The notes under the pieces were generated by a model. That model ran no database searches. It had not been told where the DNA came from and was given only the letters and a program-made list of their open reading frames with translations. DNA of 64,000 nt from Bacillota bacterium (GTDB lineage Bacteria; Bacillota; Clostridia; Acetivibrionales; JANLFN01), in the NCBI GenBank assembly GCA_023421675.1, contig JAEZTC010000013.1:558001-622000 (forward strand), read 5' to 3'. The translations under genes and the position numbers were made by a program. Shown in pieces: positions 8,887-17,914 of this stretch (position 1 is the first letter of the stretch; the number at the start of each line of letters is the position of its first letter).

Positions 8887-10593
8887 ATGAAAATTTTTAG
8901 CGTTGATAATTTACTTTTGAGAAACGTTCCTGAAAGCGGGACAAACTATAAAAAAAACCTACCGTTGATTTTTTTAGTGCTTTTCCTAATTTTAAATACA
9001 CTTAAAATTATGTTATTTGATGTATTCATCACCAGTTCCATTTCAGTCGGATTGTTGTTATATAAGCTGCTTTTTACTCTGGTATTCGTGTTTGCAGCTT
9101 ATCTCATTATTATAAAAGTTAAATTCAGGTTTGTTATAATATTGTTTTACATAATCCAGTTTGTATACCTGTTTGCCAATTTGGCATATTACACTTATTT
9201 CCATAATTATCTCCATCTTATGATTTCACCGGTTCTTTTTACAGAGAGCCTTAATGCGGTTACACACTTTTCTATTCCTAAGGATCCGAGACTGCTTATA
9301 ACTTTTTTGGATCTTCCTGTATTTATATATCTTATTTACCAATACAAGAAGGTCAGGCTATTAAGTCCTGCATTTAAGTTGCATAGAAGGATTGCAATAG
9401 TTTTATGCCTTGTAGTGGTACTGTTTGCAGAAGGCATTGGTGCAATAGGTGGAGATTCCACCAATAAGCTGATTAAGTCATATGACAATGGCGGAGAAAC
9501 CAAATTGGTCCATAGATATGGAACACTTTTTAACAGTATAGTGAATGCAATAGAGCGACAGGTTGGAAAAGATGCAGGAGACAGGTTTAAGTATGGGAAA
9601 ACCGTAACATGTGCGACACAAGCCAATCAAAAGCCTAATATAGTGGTTATTCAGGTAGAATCTATGGACTCGAATGTAATCAATCAAAAGTACAAGGGTA
9701 AATATATAGCACCGTATCTTCATTCTCTTTCTGAAAATAGTATTTACTATCCGTATACCTTAAGTTACCACAGAGCGGGAGGAACATCGGACTGTGAATT
9801 TTCAATAATAAATAGTGTTGAGCCTCTTGATGACTTCCCATCAATGAAAATAGATAACTATAATTTCCCAAATTCAATAGTTAACAAGCTTAAGAATAGT
9901 TCATACAATACATTTGCTTTCCACGGAAATGCCGGAAGCTTTTATAACAGGGATAAAGCATTTCCCAAAATGGGATTCAAGGATTACTTTGACATTGATA
10001 AGATGAAACTTGAAAATAAAGGCTGGGGAGCCCCGGACAATGAACTTTTTGATTTTTCCGAGTCAAAGATTAAAGATGAACAAAAACCGTTCTTTAACTA
10101 CATAATTACAATGACAAGCCATGGACCGTTCAAAAATGTTTTAAACTATTATAAGAATGACAGCTATGATAGTATTGACGATGATTTGGTTAGAAATTAC
10201 TTTACCTCAATGTCCTTTGTGGATCAGTCAATTGAGAAGTTTATAACCGAAGTAAAGGCAAGTAACCCCAATACCTTCTTTTTTATTTGGGGTGACCATA
10301 CTCCCAGCATTGAAAGAGATGAATATATGCAGGCATCTGTTATAACCGATGATAAGTACTTTGAATATGTTCCGCTTATAATCCTTACACCTGATAACAA
10401 GGTTTACAAGGAAACCCAAAGCGTTGCATCCTTCCTTGATATCGGGCCAACTATTTTATATGCTTCGGGCGTGCCGTTTCAAATCAAAACGGACGGTGAA
10501 AATCTACTGGATGGCATTAATCAAGGGCAGCCATTGATTTTTAAGAATGCCAGATACGACAGGAAAGTTCTTTTCAAAGAAATAGCAAAATAA
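8887..10593 (+). CDS. LtaS-like lipoteichoic acid synthase family sulfatase-fold enzyme
   Basis: The first 185 residues hold about five membrane helices. The extracellular part has the alkaline-phosphatase/sulfatase fold. Visible pieces are VIQVESMDS (metal-binding Glu, about 255), GGTSDCEF (nucleophile Thr, about 298), the conserved TSHGPF (about 416) and FIWGDHTPS (Asp/His metal ligands, about 468). LtaS enzymes transfer glycerol phosphate from phosphatidylglycerol to build teichoic acid. At 568 residues it is shorter than Staphylococcus LtaS (about 646), so it may be a primase or another phosphoglycerol transferase. AAGGGGGC precedes the ATG, and a strong terminator follows. Confidence 0.85.
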   Translation: MKIFSVDNLLLRNVPESGTNYKKNLPLIFLVLFLILNTLKIMLFDVFITSSISVGLLLYKLLFTLVFVFAAYLIIIKVKFRFVIILFYIIQFVYLFANLAYYTYFHNYLHLMISPVLFTESLNAVTHFSIPKDPRLLITFLDLPVFIYLIYQYKKVRLLSPAFKLHRRIAIVLCLVVVLFAEGIGAIGGDSTNKLIKSYDNGGETKLVHRYGTLFNSIVNAIERQVGKDAGDRFKYGKTVTCATQANQKPNIVVIQVESMDSNVINQKYKGKYIAPYLHSLSENSIYYPYTLSYHRAGGTSDCEFSIINSVEPLDDFPSMKIDNYNFPNSIVNKLKNSSYNTFAFHGNAGSFYNRDKAFPKMGFKDYFDIDKMKLENKGWGAPDNELFDFSESKIKDEQKPFFNYIITMTSHGPFKNVLNYYKNDSYDSIDDDLVRNYFTSMSFVDQSIEKFITEVKASNPNTFFFIWGDHTPSIERDEYMQASVITDDKYFEYVPLIILTPDNKVYKETQSVASFLDIGPTILYASGVPFQIKTDGENLLDGINQGQPLIFKNARYDRKVLFKEIAK

Positions 10594-10614
10594 TTGATAG
10601 CTTTTATTAAACAA

Positions 10615-10650
10615 GGAGTACAGGCGTTATTTGACTGTACTCCTTTTCTT
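10615..10650 (+). terminator. Intrinsic terminator after the LtaS-like gene
   Basis: GGAGTACAG (10615-10623) pairs perfectly with CTGTACTCC (10635-10643), followed by TTTTCTT. Confidence 0.85.
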
Positions 10651-10751
10651 ATGACTTTTTTTAAGAATATTTGTAATTGAAATCATAAATCGGGGCATAT
10701 ATAATTGAAGTAATGTAGATTATTTTTTACTAAAGAGGGGTTAGGTACAAA

Positions 10752-11855
10752 ATGAAAAAAATAAACGCAATTCTAATTACACTGGCAATATCAATATCTT
10801 TTATTTTTACAGGCTGCGGTTCAACATCCCAACAAGAGCTGGAAAAGCCAACTACTGTGCCTGAGACCACTGTAAATGAACCTAAAACTACGACCCAAAC
10901 CACAACAACAGCGGTACAACAGCAGAATATTGATTACGCAACCGTAAAGCCTAATGAAAACGGTAAGGTCGTTGTTATGATGTTTCATGCATTTGCAGAT
11001 TCATTTACGCCTACTAAAGGTAATCCTGGCGATTACATAACAACCTTCGATGCATTCAGAGAAACTTTGCAGACTCTGTATGATAAAGGCTTTAGACTTA
11101 TTAGTATGACTGATTATCTTAATAATAATATTTCTGTACCAGCAGGAACAAAACCAATTGTATTTACCTTTGACGATGGTCTTGCAAGCCAGTTAAATCT
11201 TGTAGAAGAAAATGGCAAGCTTGTTGCAGGTAAAAAGTCAGCGGTTGGCATTATGGAAGAGTTTAACAAACAGCATCCTGATTTTGGACTTAAAGCTACT
11301 TTTTACGTTAACCTGAATAATGGTAACACTTTCAATGGCAAGGGAACACTTGCCGAAAGGTTAAAATATCTGATAGACGAGGGATTTGAAATAGGAAACC
11401 ATACCTTGGACCACGCAGTTCTTGGCGGAATTAAGACAGCCGATAAAATTATGAAGGAAGTCGGCGGTAACCAGAAGAAGATGGATGAACTGGTCCCCGG
11501 ATATAAAATGACTACTCTTGCACTTCCTGAAGGGAGCTATAATAAGACTCTAAAGGACTATATAATTAAAGGAAATTATGAAGGTACCGAATATGAAAAT
11601 AAGGCTATAATGCTTGTAGGCGCCGAACCGGCATTTTCTCCTGTAAGCAAGAGCTTTAACCCATTACTTACTGCAAGGATAAGGTCTACCGGGATTCACA
11701 AGGTAGAATGTGACTTTGACTGGTGGCTGCAAAGGTTTGATACTGCAGGTCTCTATGTAAGTGATGGAAACCCTGAAACAGTTGCGGTTCCTAAGGATAA
11801 GGAAAACAATGTCGATACTGCAAAGCTTAATGGAAAAAAACTGATAACTTATTAA
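10752..11855 (+). CDS. Polysaccharide deacetylase lipoprotein (NodB domain)
   Basis: The first 20 residues are a lipoprotein signal with lipobox FTGC (Cys 22). A Thr/Gln-rich linker (about 28-57) follows. The catalytic part has the NodB motifs TFDDG (metal-binding Asp, about 139) and NHTLDH (HxxxH metal ligands, about 216). It should remove acetyl or similar groups from a wall or matrix glycan outside the cell. The domain also has long inserts (LVAGKKSAVGI and others), as in the larger secreted deacetylases. It stands alone between two terminators. Confidence 0.87.
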   Translation: MKKINAILITLAISISFIFTGCGSTSQQELEKPTTVPETTVNEPKTTTQTTTTAVQQQNIDYATVKPNENGKVVVMMFHAFADSFTPTKGNPGDYITTFDAFRETLQTLYDKGFRLISMTDYLNNNISVPAGTKPIVFTFDDGLASQLNLVEENGKLVAGKKSAVGIMEEFNKQHPDFGLKATFYVNLNNGNTFNGKGTLAERLKYLIDEGFEIGNHTLDHAVLGGIKTADKIMKEVGGNQKKMDELVPGYKMTTLALPEGSYNKTLKDYIIKGNYEGTEYENKAIMLVGAEPAFSPVSKSFNPLLTARIRSTGIHKVECDFDWWLQRFDTAGLYVSDGNPETVAVPKDKENNVDTAKLNGKKLITY

Positions 11856-11938
11856 TTTAGTGGGAAAAATTGCAAAATGATGCTGCTTGTTGTATAATTG
11901 TATTTATATGTAAGATTATTACGCAGGGAGTGTTTAAT

Positions 11939-12250
11939 ATGCCAAAAGAGAAAATAAAGAAAGTAATTACCGATATTGATGTTAAACGTAAGGCAGTAAA
12001 ACTTGTTATAGTGCACCTTAAAAAAAAGATCCCTGAAGATTTTATAGGCTCAGATCATATTACAGGGTGGATCGCAGAAATGGAAGAACTGCTGGCGAAG
12101 CCTGAATTCGTTATGGCAGAGTACCTGGAGAAGCGCAAAAACCTTAGTTATATTATAGATGGTTTACTCGATGAGCAGATAAGAATAAAGCTAAGGGATT
12201 CATGGTACAGTTTGGGAAAAGCACTTGATAAAAAAGTGAAGATAAAGTAA
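11939..12250 (+). CDS. Small hypothetical protein
   Basis: I do not recognise the family. The 103-residue product is charged and mostly helical, with a basic N-terminus (MPKEKIKKVITDIDVKRK) and no membrane segment or metal motif. The start at 11939 is chosen because GCAGGGAG sits 10 bp upstream; the frame stays open to an upstream ATG at 11870 that lacks a ribosome site. A clear terminator follows at once, so it is a single-gene unit. Confidence 0.6.
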   Translation: MPKEKIKKVITDIDVKRKAVKLVIVHLKKKIPEDFIGSDHITGWIAEMEELLAKPEFVMAEYLEKRKNLSYIIDGLLDEQIRIKLRDSWYSLGKALDKKVKIK

Positions 12251-12277
12251 AGCAAACCTTTGTGGTTTGCTTTTTTT
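12251..12277 (+). terminator. Intrinsic terminator
   Basis: AGCAAACC pairs perfectly with GGTTTGCT around a short loop, followed by a run of seven T. It lies directly after the stop codon of the small gene ending at 12250. Confidence 0.9.
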
Positions 12278-12355
12278 GTAGGCAGAGGTTACTTTTGCAT
12301 TATGGGAAATAATGTATAATAATTATACTGCTAATTATTTTATCGGGGGGAATAT

Positions 12356-12553
12356 ATGTATTCTGTTATTGATAACGTAGAGGATTCCTACAAAAGACTT
12401 TCGGAAGAAATCAAAAGGGAACTTGCTGATAAATTCAGGGATAAGGGTATAAATGTTACCAATGTTGATATTATTCCAAACACCGGTAAGATTAATATTG
12501 AAGTGCATATAGAGGGTGAACTGAAAAACAGCTTTTGTTTTCCTAATACGTAA
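12356..12553 (+). CDS. Small hypothetical protein, 65 aa
   Basis: I do not recognise the family. The acidic 65-residue product has an N-terminal helix (about 1-35) and a beta-hairpin-like end (NVDIIPNTGKINIEVHIEG). TCGGGGGGAA lies 5 bp before the ATG, which supports translation. It has no close partner gene. It could be a complete small protein or the remaining start of a longer one, since degraded coding sequence follows. Confidence 0.5.
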   Translation: MYSVIDNVEDSYKRLSEEIKRELADKFRDKGINVTNVDIIPNTGKINIEVHIEGELKNSFCFPNT

Positions 12554-12579
12554 ACTTTTAATGATTAAAACCCCTTTAA

Positions 12580-12714
12580 ATGGGTTTGGCTATCGTAAAA
12601 GTATCAGAAAGTATGGAAAGTGTAGCAAAACGGTTCTTGACACAAGGGCTTACAATTGAGGAAACTGCGGAGCGCACCATGTTTACGGTTGAATTTGTGA
12701 AGCAACTTCTATAA
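12580..12714 (+). pseudogene. C-terminal remnant resembling an Rpn/PD-(D/E)XK nuclease-transposase protein
   Basis: A 44-codon frame encodes SVAKRFLTQGLTIEETAERT followed by FTVEFVKQLL. This resembles the conserved tail of Rpn-family recombination-promoting nucleases and related transposase-like proteins (xVAKxLLxxGxxIEEIAxxTGLSxEEIxxL). Nothing upstream restores the nuclease domain and there is no ribosome site, so I read it as a decayed fragment. It lies next to a MITE-like unit. Confidence 0.4.
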
Positions 12715-12758
12715 AGGTATTTATGCTTTTCAGACTCGGTTTTTCTAAGTAAATTAAA

Positions 12759-12806
12759 GAGGCTGTCCCTAATCAGATTTTATCTGATTCTGAGGCAGCC
12801 CTTTTT
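12759..12806. terminator. Hairpin of the GGCTGTC...CAGCC family, copy 1
   Basis: GAGGCTGTCCCTAATCAGAT folds back onto ATCTGATT...GGCAGCC and is followed by CTTTTT. A near copy lies at 14378-14426. The stem is imperfect here (two mismatches) but perfect in the second copy. Confidence 0.65.
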
Positions 12807-12812
12807 ATTATA

Positions 12813-12989
12813 GGGACACTTCTCAAAAACCTATACGATACTTACATATTTAAGGTGATATGCGGCCTTACATACATATAAGGAGATTTGCAAAGCCTGT
12901 ATAATATAACCAACTTGGTTGTTCAAAGGAGTATGATGGGAGTATCTCTTTAATTTACCCAAAACACACTGTCTTTTGAGAAATATCCC
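12813..12989. repeat. MITE-like unit with 16-bp terminal inverted repeats
   Basis: GGGACACTTCTCAAAA (12813-12828) and TTTTGAGAAATATCCC (12974-12989) match as inverted repeats at 14 of 16 positions and bound a 177-bp non-coding unit. No reading frame is present inside. It sits between a decayed Rpn-like tail and a promoter region, consistent with a non-autonomous element or the last trace of an insertion sequence. No target duplication is obvious. Confidence 0.4.
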
Positions 12990-13239
12990 CCGGGACTTTC
13001 CTGCCATTTTACTTAAAAAAATCAGTATCTTGTTCTTAAATAAATCATATAAAAGGGGAAAAAGGGTTTAAAGTGTAATTTGTTGTTGTGGAAAGTTTAA
13101 TGATTTAAGGTGCTATTTCTTATATTAGACAAAAAATTCCACAGCTTAGCTTAATTTATTTATTTATTAATAATTATCTATAAAATATATTTAATGTATA
13201 GAAATTCTAAATATATATTTATATATTAGGAGGGATTCA
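12990..13239. other. AT-rich upstream region, no gene seen
   Basis: This strongly AT-rich stretch lies before the serine hydrolase gene. It has short A/T runs and TATATTTATATATTA just before the ribosome site, but no coding frame or clear promoter pair. Confidence 0.5.
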
Positions 13240-14355
13240 ATGTACAAAATGATTGCTAAAACGATTTCTTTAATAACAGTTACTGTAATGATTTTTTTAC
13301 TTGTTTCCTGCGAGAATGTATCTGATAAAACCACCCAGAATACGAATATACCCGATAAAACCAAATTCGAAAAGGTTCAAAAAGAACTGAATGATTACCT
13401 TGATAATTATTATAAGGATACTTTCAGTGGTTCTATACTGGTTGCTTCAGAAGGAAAAATCCTGGCAAGCAAGAGCTATGGCATGGCTGATTATGAAAAC
13501 GGTATTCCAAATACACCAAAAACGTCTTTTAATCTCGCCTCTGTAACAAAGCAATTCACAGCTATGGGTATCATGATCCTTAGCGATAAAGGTCTTTTAG
13601 ATGTTAATGATAAAATCGGAAAGTATATAAAGGGAATAGACCATGGAGATGAAATAACCATACACCAGCTTCTTACGCAGACTTCCGGAATTGATAACAG
13701 TATATATGATCAGGATATATTTAACAATGTACAAAGCGGGGAGAGTATGGTTGAAATGATAGAGAAACTGAAGAGGGAAAGATTTGAGCTTGGTTATAAG
13801 CCCGGAACATCCTTTTCTTACAATAATATGAACTATTGGTTACTTGGTTATATAATTGAAAAAGTATCAGGTCTAAGTTATGAGGATTTTATATGCCAAA
13901 ATATATTTAAAACGCTTAAAATGGAAAACTCGGGGTATTATCATCAGAACATGTCAGATAAAACCCATGCTGTGGGCTATTCTCAATTTTCACAACCACC
14001 TGTCAGAGCAGATATGACAAATATAGGGATTGCCTATGCAGCCGGAGGCCTATATTCTTCCGCAGAGGATCTTTATAAATGGGATCAGGCCTTATATACG
14101 GATAAGCTTGTAAAAAAAGAGACTTTGGATAAAATCTTTGGAAAATACACGAATGGATATGGATATGGCTGGTATATTTCGGATGAAAAGGGCGGGATTG
14201 TTGCTCAGCATGATGGTGTCATAAATGGAGGAAATTCACTTATTGTCAGATATACTAATAAAAAACGTTTGATCGTTATACTAACTAATTGTGAAGGCGG
14301 ACTACCTGGTTCCTTCATTTTATATATGGAAAAATTATTTAGCGAATTGGATTAA
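13240..14355 (+). CDS. Serine hydrolase lipoprotein, class C beta-lactamase/DD-peptidase fold
   Basis: The 371-residue protein starts with a lipoprotein signal (lipobox LVSC, Cys about 24). The penicillin-binding fold shows SVTK (S-x-x-K nucleophile, about 100-103), the YNN triad (SYNNMNYWLLG, about 192) and HDGVINGG in place of the KTG box (about 325). This set is typical of the Beta-lactamase (PF00144) family, which includes D-aminopeptidases, esterases and wall DD-peptidases, so true beta-lactam hydrolysis should not be assumed. AGGAGG precedes the ATG. Similar hairpin elements flank it at 12759 and 14378. Confidence 0.88.
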   Translation: MYKMIAKTISLITVTVMIFLLVSCENVSDKTTQNTNIPDKTKFEKVQKELNDYLDNYYKDTFSGSILVASEGKILASKSYGMADYENGIPNTPKTSFNLASVTKQFTAMGIMILSDKGLLDVNDKIGKYIKGIDHGDEITIHQLLTQTSGIDNSIYDQDIFNNVQSGESMVEMIEKLKRERFELGYKPGTSFSYNNMNYWLLGYIIEKVSGLSYEDFICQNIFKTLKMENSGYYHQNMSDKTHAVGYSQFSQPPVRADMTNIGIAYAAGGLYSSAEDLYKWDQALYTDKLVKKETLDKIFGKYTNGYGYGWYISDEKGGIVAQHDGVINGGNSLIVRYTNKKRLIVILTNCEGGLPGSFILYMEKLFSELD

Positions 14356-14377
14356 ATAAGTAAAAAGACTAAAGCAA

Positions 14378-14426
14378 AAAGGCTGTCTCTAACCAGATTA
14401 TATCTGATTCTGAGACAGCCTTTTTT
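14378..14426. terminator. Bidirectional terminator, copy 2 of the GGCTGTC hairpin
   Basis: GGCTGTCTC (14381-14389) pairs perfectly with GAGACAGCC (14412-14420), with a second stem inside. It has A5 on the left and T6 on the right, so it can stop both the rightward hydrolase gene and the leftward argH. Its sequence closely matches the hairpin at 12759-12806. Confidence 0.85.
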
Positions 14427-14438
14427 ATATAAATTATT

Positions 14439-15815
14439 TTAAAGACTTGTTATAAATTCAATGCCTTCTTTAATAGAGGCTTCAACGCACTCTTTAGCCG
14501 GACCGCCCGGAACTTTGCGTCCTGATACACATTTCTCAAGGCTTATTTCACCATAGACATCATCTTCAATAATGTTTGAAAACTCCTTGAATTCCTGCAT
14601 AGACAGTTCTTCAATAGCCTTATTGTTATTGATGCAGTAAACAACCATTCTGCCTATAATCTCGTGCGCATTCCTGAATGGCATTCCCTTTTTTACAAGA
14701 TAATCTGCCATATCGGTTGCATTTGTAAAACCGCCCTGTGCAGCCTTCTTCATATTGCTTTCACGGACTTTAAGAGTGGAAAGCATTTTAGTGAAAACAG
14801 GCAGACACATTTTAACAGTGTCAACAGCATCAAAAATGGCTTCCTTATCTTCCTGCATATCTTTGTTGTAAGCCAGCGGGAGTGATTTCATAACAGTGAG
14901 CAGTGCTATAAGACTGCCGTAAACCCTGCCGGATTTGCCTCTTACGAGTTCGGCTACATCAGGATTCTTCTTTTGCGGCATTATGCTGCTGCCTGTACTG
15001 TAAGCATCGTCCATCTCAACAAAGGAAAATTCATGTGAAGACCAGAGTATCAGTTCTTCACTGAAACGGCTTAAGTGCATCATTACGATTGAAAGGCATG
15101 ATGCCAGTTCTATTGCAAAATCTCTGTCGCTAACGCCGTCAAGGCTGTTCATTGTTATAGATGAAAAACCAAGCTCGTCTGCTACCATTTTTCTGTTAAG
15201 CGGGTAGGTTGTACCTGCTAATGCTCCTGAACCGAGAGGCAGGACATCCATACGGCTGTTACAGTCGTCAAGTCTTTGCAAGTCCCTCTTAAACATCTGG
15301 AAGTAAGCCATTACATGGTGTGCCAGGGTGATGGGCTGTGCCCTCTGAAGGTGAGTATACCCGGGCATAATTGTATCAAGGTTGTTTTTAGCCATATCAA
15401 TTATGGTTAATTCCAAGTCCTTGAGCATTTGTTTAATCTCTATAATCTCATCTCTCAGATATAGTCTTATATCAAGAGCTACCTGGTCATTTCTGCTTCT
15501 TGCTGTATGCAGACGTTTCCCGGCATCACCTATACGAGATATCAGAATTTTCTCCACATTCATGTGAATATCTTCTGCTTCGGTCTCAAACTCAATTTTA
15601 CCATTTTCAATATCTTCAAGAATTTCAGCCAGTGTTTTCTGTATAAGAGAGGAATCCTCCGAAGGGATTATTCCGCACTTACCAATCATTTTTGCATGTG
15701 CAATGCTGCCCATGATATCCTGCTTATACATCCTGCTGTCAAATCTTATGGATGAATTGAAATCATCAACTGATTTATCTGTACTTTTAGTAAATCTTCC
15801 GCCCCAGAGTTTCAT
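14439..15815 (-). CDS. argH: Argininosuccinate lyase
   Basis: This enzyme splits argininosuccinate into arginine and fumarate, the last step of arginine synthesis. The 458-residue product starts with MKLWGGRFTKS. It has HTARSRNDQVALD (about 104) and the fumarase/lyase signature GSSIMPQKKNPD (about 275-286), whose loop carries the catalytic Ser. The ATG at 15815 is preferred because it lies one base after the argG stop and GAAGGT is correctly spaced; a longer frame starts at 15833. It is the second gene of argGH and ends at a bidirectional terminator. Confidence 0.97.
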   Translation of the reverse strand: MKLWGGRFTKSTDKSVDDFNSSIRFDSRMYKQDIMGSIAHAKMIGKCGIIPSEDSSLIQKTLAEILEDIENGKIEFETEAEDIHMNVEKILISRIGDAGKRLHTARSRNDQVALDIRLYLRDEIIEIKQMLKDLELTIIDMAKNNLDTIMPGYTHLQRAQPITLAHHVMAYFQMFKRDLQRLDDCNSRMDVLPLGSGALAGTTYPLNRKMVADELGFSSITMNSLDGVSDRDFAIELASCLSIVMMHLSRFSEELILWSSHEFSFVEMDDAYSTGSSIMPQKKNPDVAELVRGKSGRVYGSLIALLTVMKSLPLAYNKDMQEDKEAIFDAVDTVKMCLPVFTKMLSTLKVRESNMKKAAQGGFTNATDMADYLVKKGMPFRNAHEIIGRMVVYCINNNKAIEELSMQEFKEFSNIIEDDVYGEISLEKCVSGRKVPGGPAKECVEASIKEGIEFITSL

Positions 15816-15816
15816 G

Positions 15817-17037
15817 TTACTTTTTACCTTCATTCTTCTTATTCATTAATGCATTGACCTTGATAGGCAATCCAAAGAGGTTAATAAAGCCTTCTGAATC
15901 CTTCTGGTTATATACTTCATCTTTACCGAAGGTAGCAATCTCTTCACTGTATAATGAATAATCTGATTTCGCACCTGCAGGCATGCAGTTCCCTTTATAA
16001 AGCTTCAGTCTTACAGTTCCTGTTACGTTCTTTTGAGTAACATCAACAAATGCTGAAAGTGATTCTCTAAGAGGAGTATACCACTGTCCGTAATATACAA
16101 GCTCAGCAAATTTCTGACCAACTATATCCTTGTAATGCAAAGTATCTCTGTCAATGCAAAGAAGCTCGAGTTCCCTGTGAGCAGTGTAAAGGATTGTTCC
16201 GCCTGGTGTTTCGTAAACACCCCTTGACTTCATACCTACAAGTCTGTTTTCAACCATGTCCACAATACCAATACCATTTTCAGCACCGTATTTGTTTAAT
16301 ACCTCAATTAATTCAACAGGGCCGTATTCCTTGCCGTTTACCTTCTTTGGAATACCCTTTTCAAAATAAATTTCTACGTAAGCAGCCTTATCCGGAGCCT
16401 TCTCAGGTGAAACCATGAGCTTTAGAAGCTTTTCGTACTGAGGCTCGTTCCACGGATCTTCCAAATCCTGTCCTTCATGGCTTAAATGCCAGAGGTTCCT
16501 GTCCATGCTGTAGTTATCCTTCTTTGAAACAGGTATAGGAATATTTCTTGCATTAGCATAATCTATCGCATCTTCTCTTGATTTGATATCCCAGATTCTC
16601 CATGGTGCTATTATCTTTAAATGAGGAGCAAGTGCCTTTACTGTAAGCTCGAAACGAACCTGGTCGTTTCCTTTTCCGGTTGCTCCGTGACAAATTGCTG
16701 TTGCACCTTCTTTTTCTGCTATTTCAACAAGTCTTTTTGCTATTACAGGTCTTGCGAATGAAGTACCTAGTAGGTATTTGCCTTCATATATTGCGTGTGC
16801 CTTAAGAGTAGGGAATATAAAATCTGTTACGAATTCTTCTGTCAAATCCTCTATATAGATTTTGCTTGCTCCTGTTTTAATAGCTTTCTCATTCAATGGT
16901 GCAAGCTCTTCTCCCTGTCCAACATCACCTGCTACTGCAATTACTTCGTAATCGTAGTTTTCTTTAAGCCATGGAATAATTATTGAAGTATCAAGACCTC
17001 CTGAATACGCCAGAACTACCTTTTCTTTTTGACTCAT
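15817..17037 (-). CDS. argG: Argininosuccinate synthase
   Basis: This enzyme joins citrulline and aspartate using ATP. The 406-residue product opens with the PP-loop LAYSGGLDTS (about 9-18), carries GATGKGNDQVRFE (substrate binding, about 115) and SVEQN-region equivalents such as ENRLVGMKSRG (about 267). GGAGGTAA precedes the ATG. argH follows with a one-base gap, so the pair is translationally coupled. Two ARG-box-like sites lie 110-150 bp upstream. argF and carAB are not nearby. Confidence 0.98.
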   Translation of the reverse strand: MSQKEKVVLAYSGGLDTSIIIPWLKENYDYEVIAVAGDVGQGEELAPLNEKAIKTGASKIYIEDLTEEFVTDFIFPTLKAHAIYEGKYLLGTSFARPVIAKRLVEIAEKEGATAICHGATGKGNDQVRFELTVKALAPHLKIIAPWRIWDIKSREDAIDYANARNIPIPVSKKDNYSMDRNLWHLSHEGQDLEDPWNEPQYEKLLKLMVSPEKAPDKAAYVEIYFEKGIPKKVNGKEYGPVELIEVLNKYGAENGIGIVDMVENRLVGMKSRGVYETPGGTILYTAHRELELLCIDRDTLHYKDIVGQKFAELVYYGQWYTPLRESLSAFVDVTQKNVTGTVRLKLYKGNCMPAGAKSDYSLYSEEIATFGKDEVYNQKDSEGFINLFGLPIKVNALMNKKNEGKK

Positions 17038-17149
17038 ACTATTACCTCCAAGAATATTATGTTAAAATGTAATCAATTAGTTTAATTATAATTATAACCT
17101 AAATCAATTGGTATGATTTATTAAATTTAATGTTAATTATACAACTAAA

Positions 17150-17183
17150 TGTATAAATATTCAATAAAAATTATAAATATTCA
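17150..17183. promoter_or_regulatory. Two ARG-box-like operators upstream of argG
   Basis: TGTATAAATATTCA (17150-17163) differs by one base from the ArgR box core TGAATWWWWATTCA. A weaker copy, TTATAAATATTCA (17171-17183), follows 21 bp later, two helical turns away. ArgR operators usually come in such pairs. In this AT-rich gap chance matches are possible, so the call is moderate. Confidence 0.45.
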
Positions 17184-17253
17184 GAAATATTATTAAAGTA
17201 CATTGTTACACTGTTTAGTTTTGAGTAATAAATAACATATGGATGGTGCACAA

Positions 17254-17748
17254 ATGATTATTCTGGGGATAGATCCGGGATTTGCAATAACAGGTTACGG
17301 TGTAGTAAAATATGAGGGGAACAAATTTTCGGTTATAGATTATGGCGCAGTTACAACTCCTGCAGGTATGGAAATGCCTAAAAGGCTTCTTTCCCTAAGT
17401 GAAGGGCTTGAAAAGGTTATTGAAAAATTCAGGCCTGACTTTATTTCTGTTGAGGAGCTTTTTTTTAACAAGAACATTAAAACAGCACTGAATGTCGGAC
17501 ATGGCAGGGGTGTTGTTCTGCTGACTGCTGCAAAGTCTGGTATCCCAGTGTTTGAATATACACCACTTCAGGTTAAACAGGCGGTTGTCGGATATGGACG
17601 AGCTGAAAAAGCTCAGGTGCAGCAAATGGTCAAAGTGCTTCTTAACCTTCCGGCTATTCCGAAACCTGATGATGTGGCTGACGCACTGGCTATAGCAATA
17701 TGTCATGGGCATTCACACAAAATGAATATAATAGGTACATTTAAATAA
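17254..17748 (+). CDS. ruvC: Holliday junction endodeoxyribonuclease RuvC
   Basis: RuvC cuts Holliday junctions at the end of recombination. The product (164 residues) has the four acidic residues of the RNase H-type site: Asp in LGIDPG (about 7), Glu in SVEELFF (about 68), and two Asp in KPDDVADALA (about 139-143). The start at 17254 (MIILGIDPG) is preferred over 17239, since other RuvC proteins begin this way and GGATGGTG lies upstream. ruvA and ruvB follow, after a 250-bp gap with its own structure. Confidence 0.95.
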   Translation: MIILGIDPGFAITGYGVVKYEGNKFSVIDYGAVTTPAGMEMPKRLLSLSEGLEKVIEKFRPDFISVEELFFNKNIKTALNVGHGRGVVLLTAAKSGIPVFEYTPLQVKQAVVGYGRAEKAQVQQMVKVLLNLPAIPKPDDVADALAIAICHGHSHKMNIIGTFK

Positions 17749-17791
17749 TTACTGATAATAAATAAACATTTTATAGTTATATTTTTGGAAA

Positions 17792-17803
17792 GAACATATG
17801 TGA
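17792..17803. promoter_or_regulatory. Degenerate LexA-like site before ruvA
   Basis: GAACATATGTGA keeps one full half-site and the ATAT centre of the perfect box at 4652-4663, but the second half-site is damaged. ruvAB is LexA-controlled in Bacillus. A second candidate, GAAC-N5-GTTC at 17941, has the wrong spacing. Weak site or chance match. Confidence 0.35.
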
Positions 17804-17828
17804 AGAAGTTATAGAGCTTGTTAATCCG

Positions 17829-17914
17829 AGTGAAGATCAGCAAATTCACTGTTTGAGATTAATAATTACCTATAAATAAATTCTTGATTATTAATCGAGT
17901 TTGAATTTGCCTGA
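17829..17914 (+). other. Long imperfect hairpin in the ruvC-ruvA gap
   Basis: GCAAATTCA...GATTAATAAT on the left can pair with ATTATTAATCGAGTTTGAATTTGC on the right (about 20 paired positions, one bulged segment). There is no T-run, so it may be an mRNA structure between ruvC and ruvA or a recombination remnant. Confidence 0.45.

Noticed and set aside
13240..14355. True class C beta-lactamase linked to the BlaI gene
   Set aside because: The motifs fit the wide PF00144 family with many non-lactamase members, and the BlaI pair is 49 kb away with no shared operator boxes seen here.
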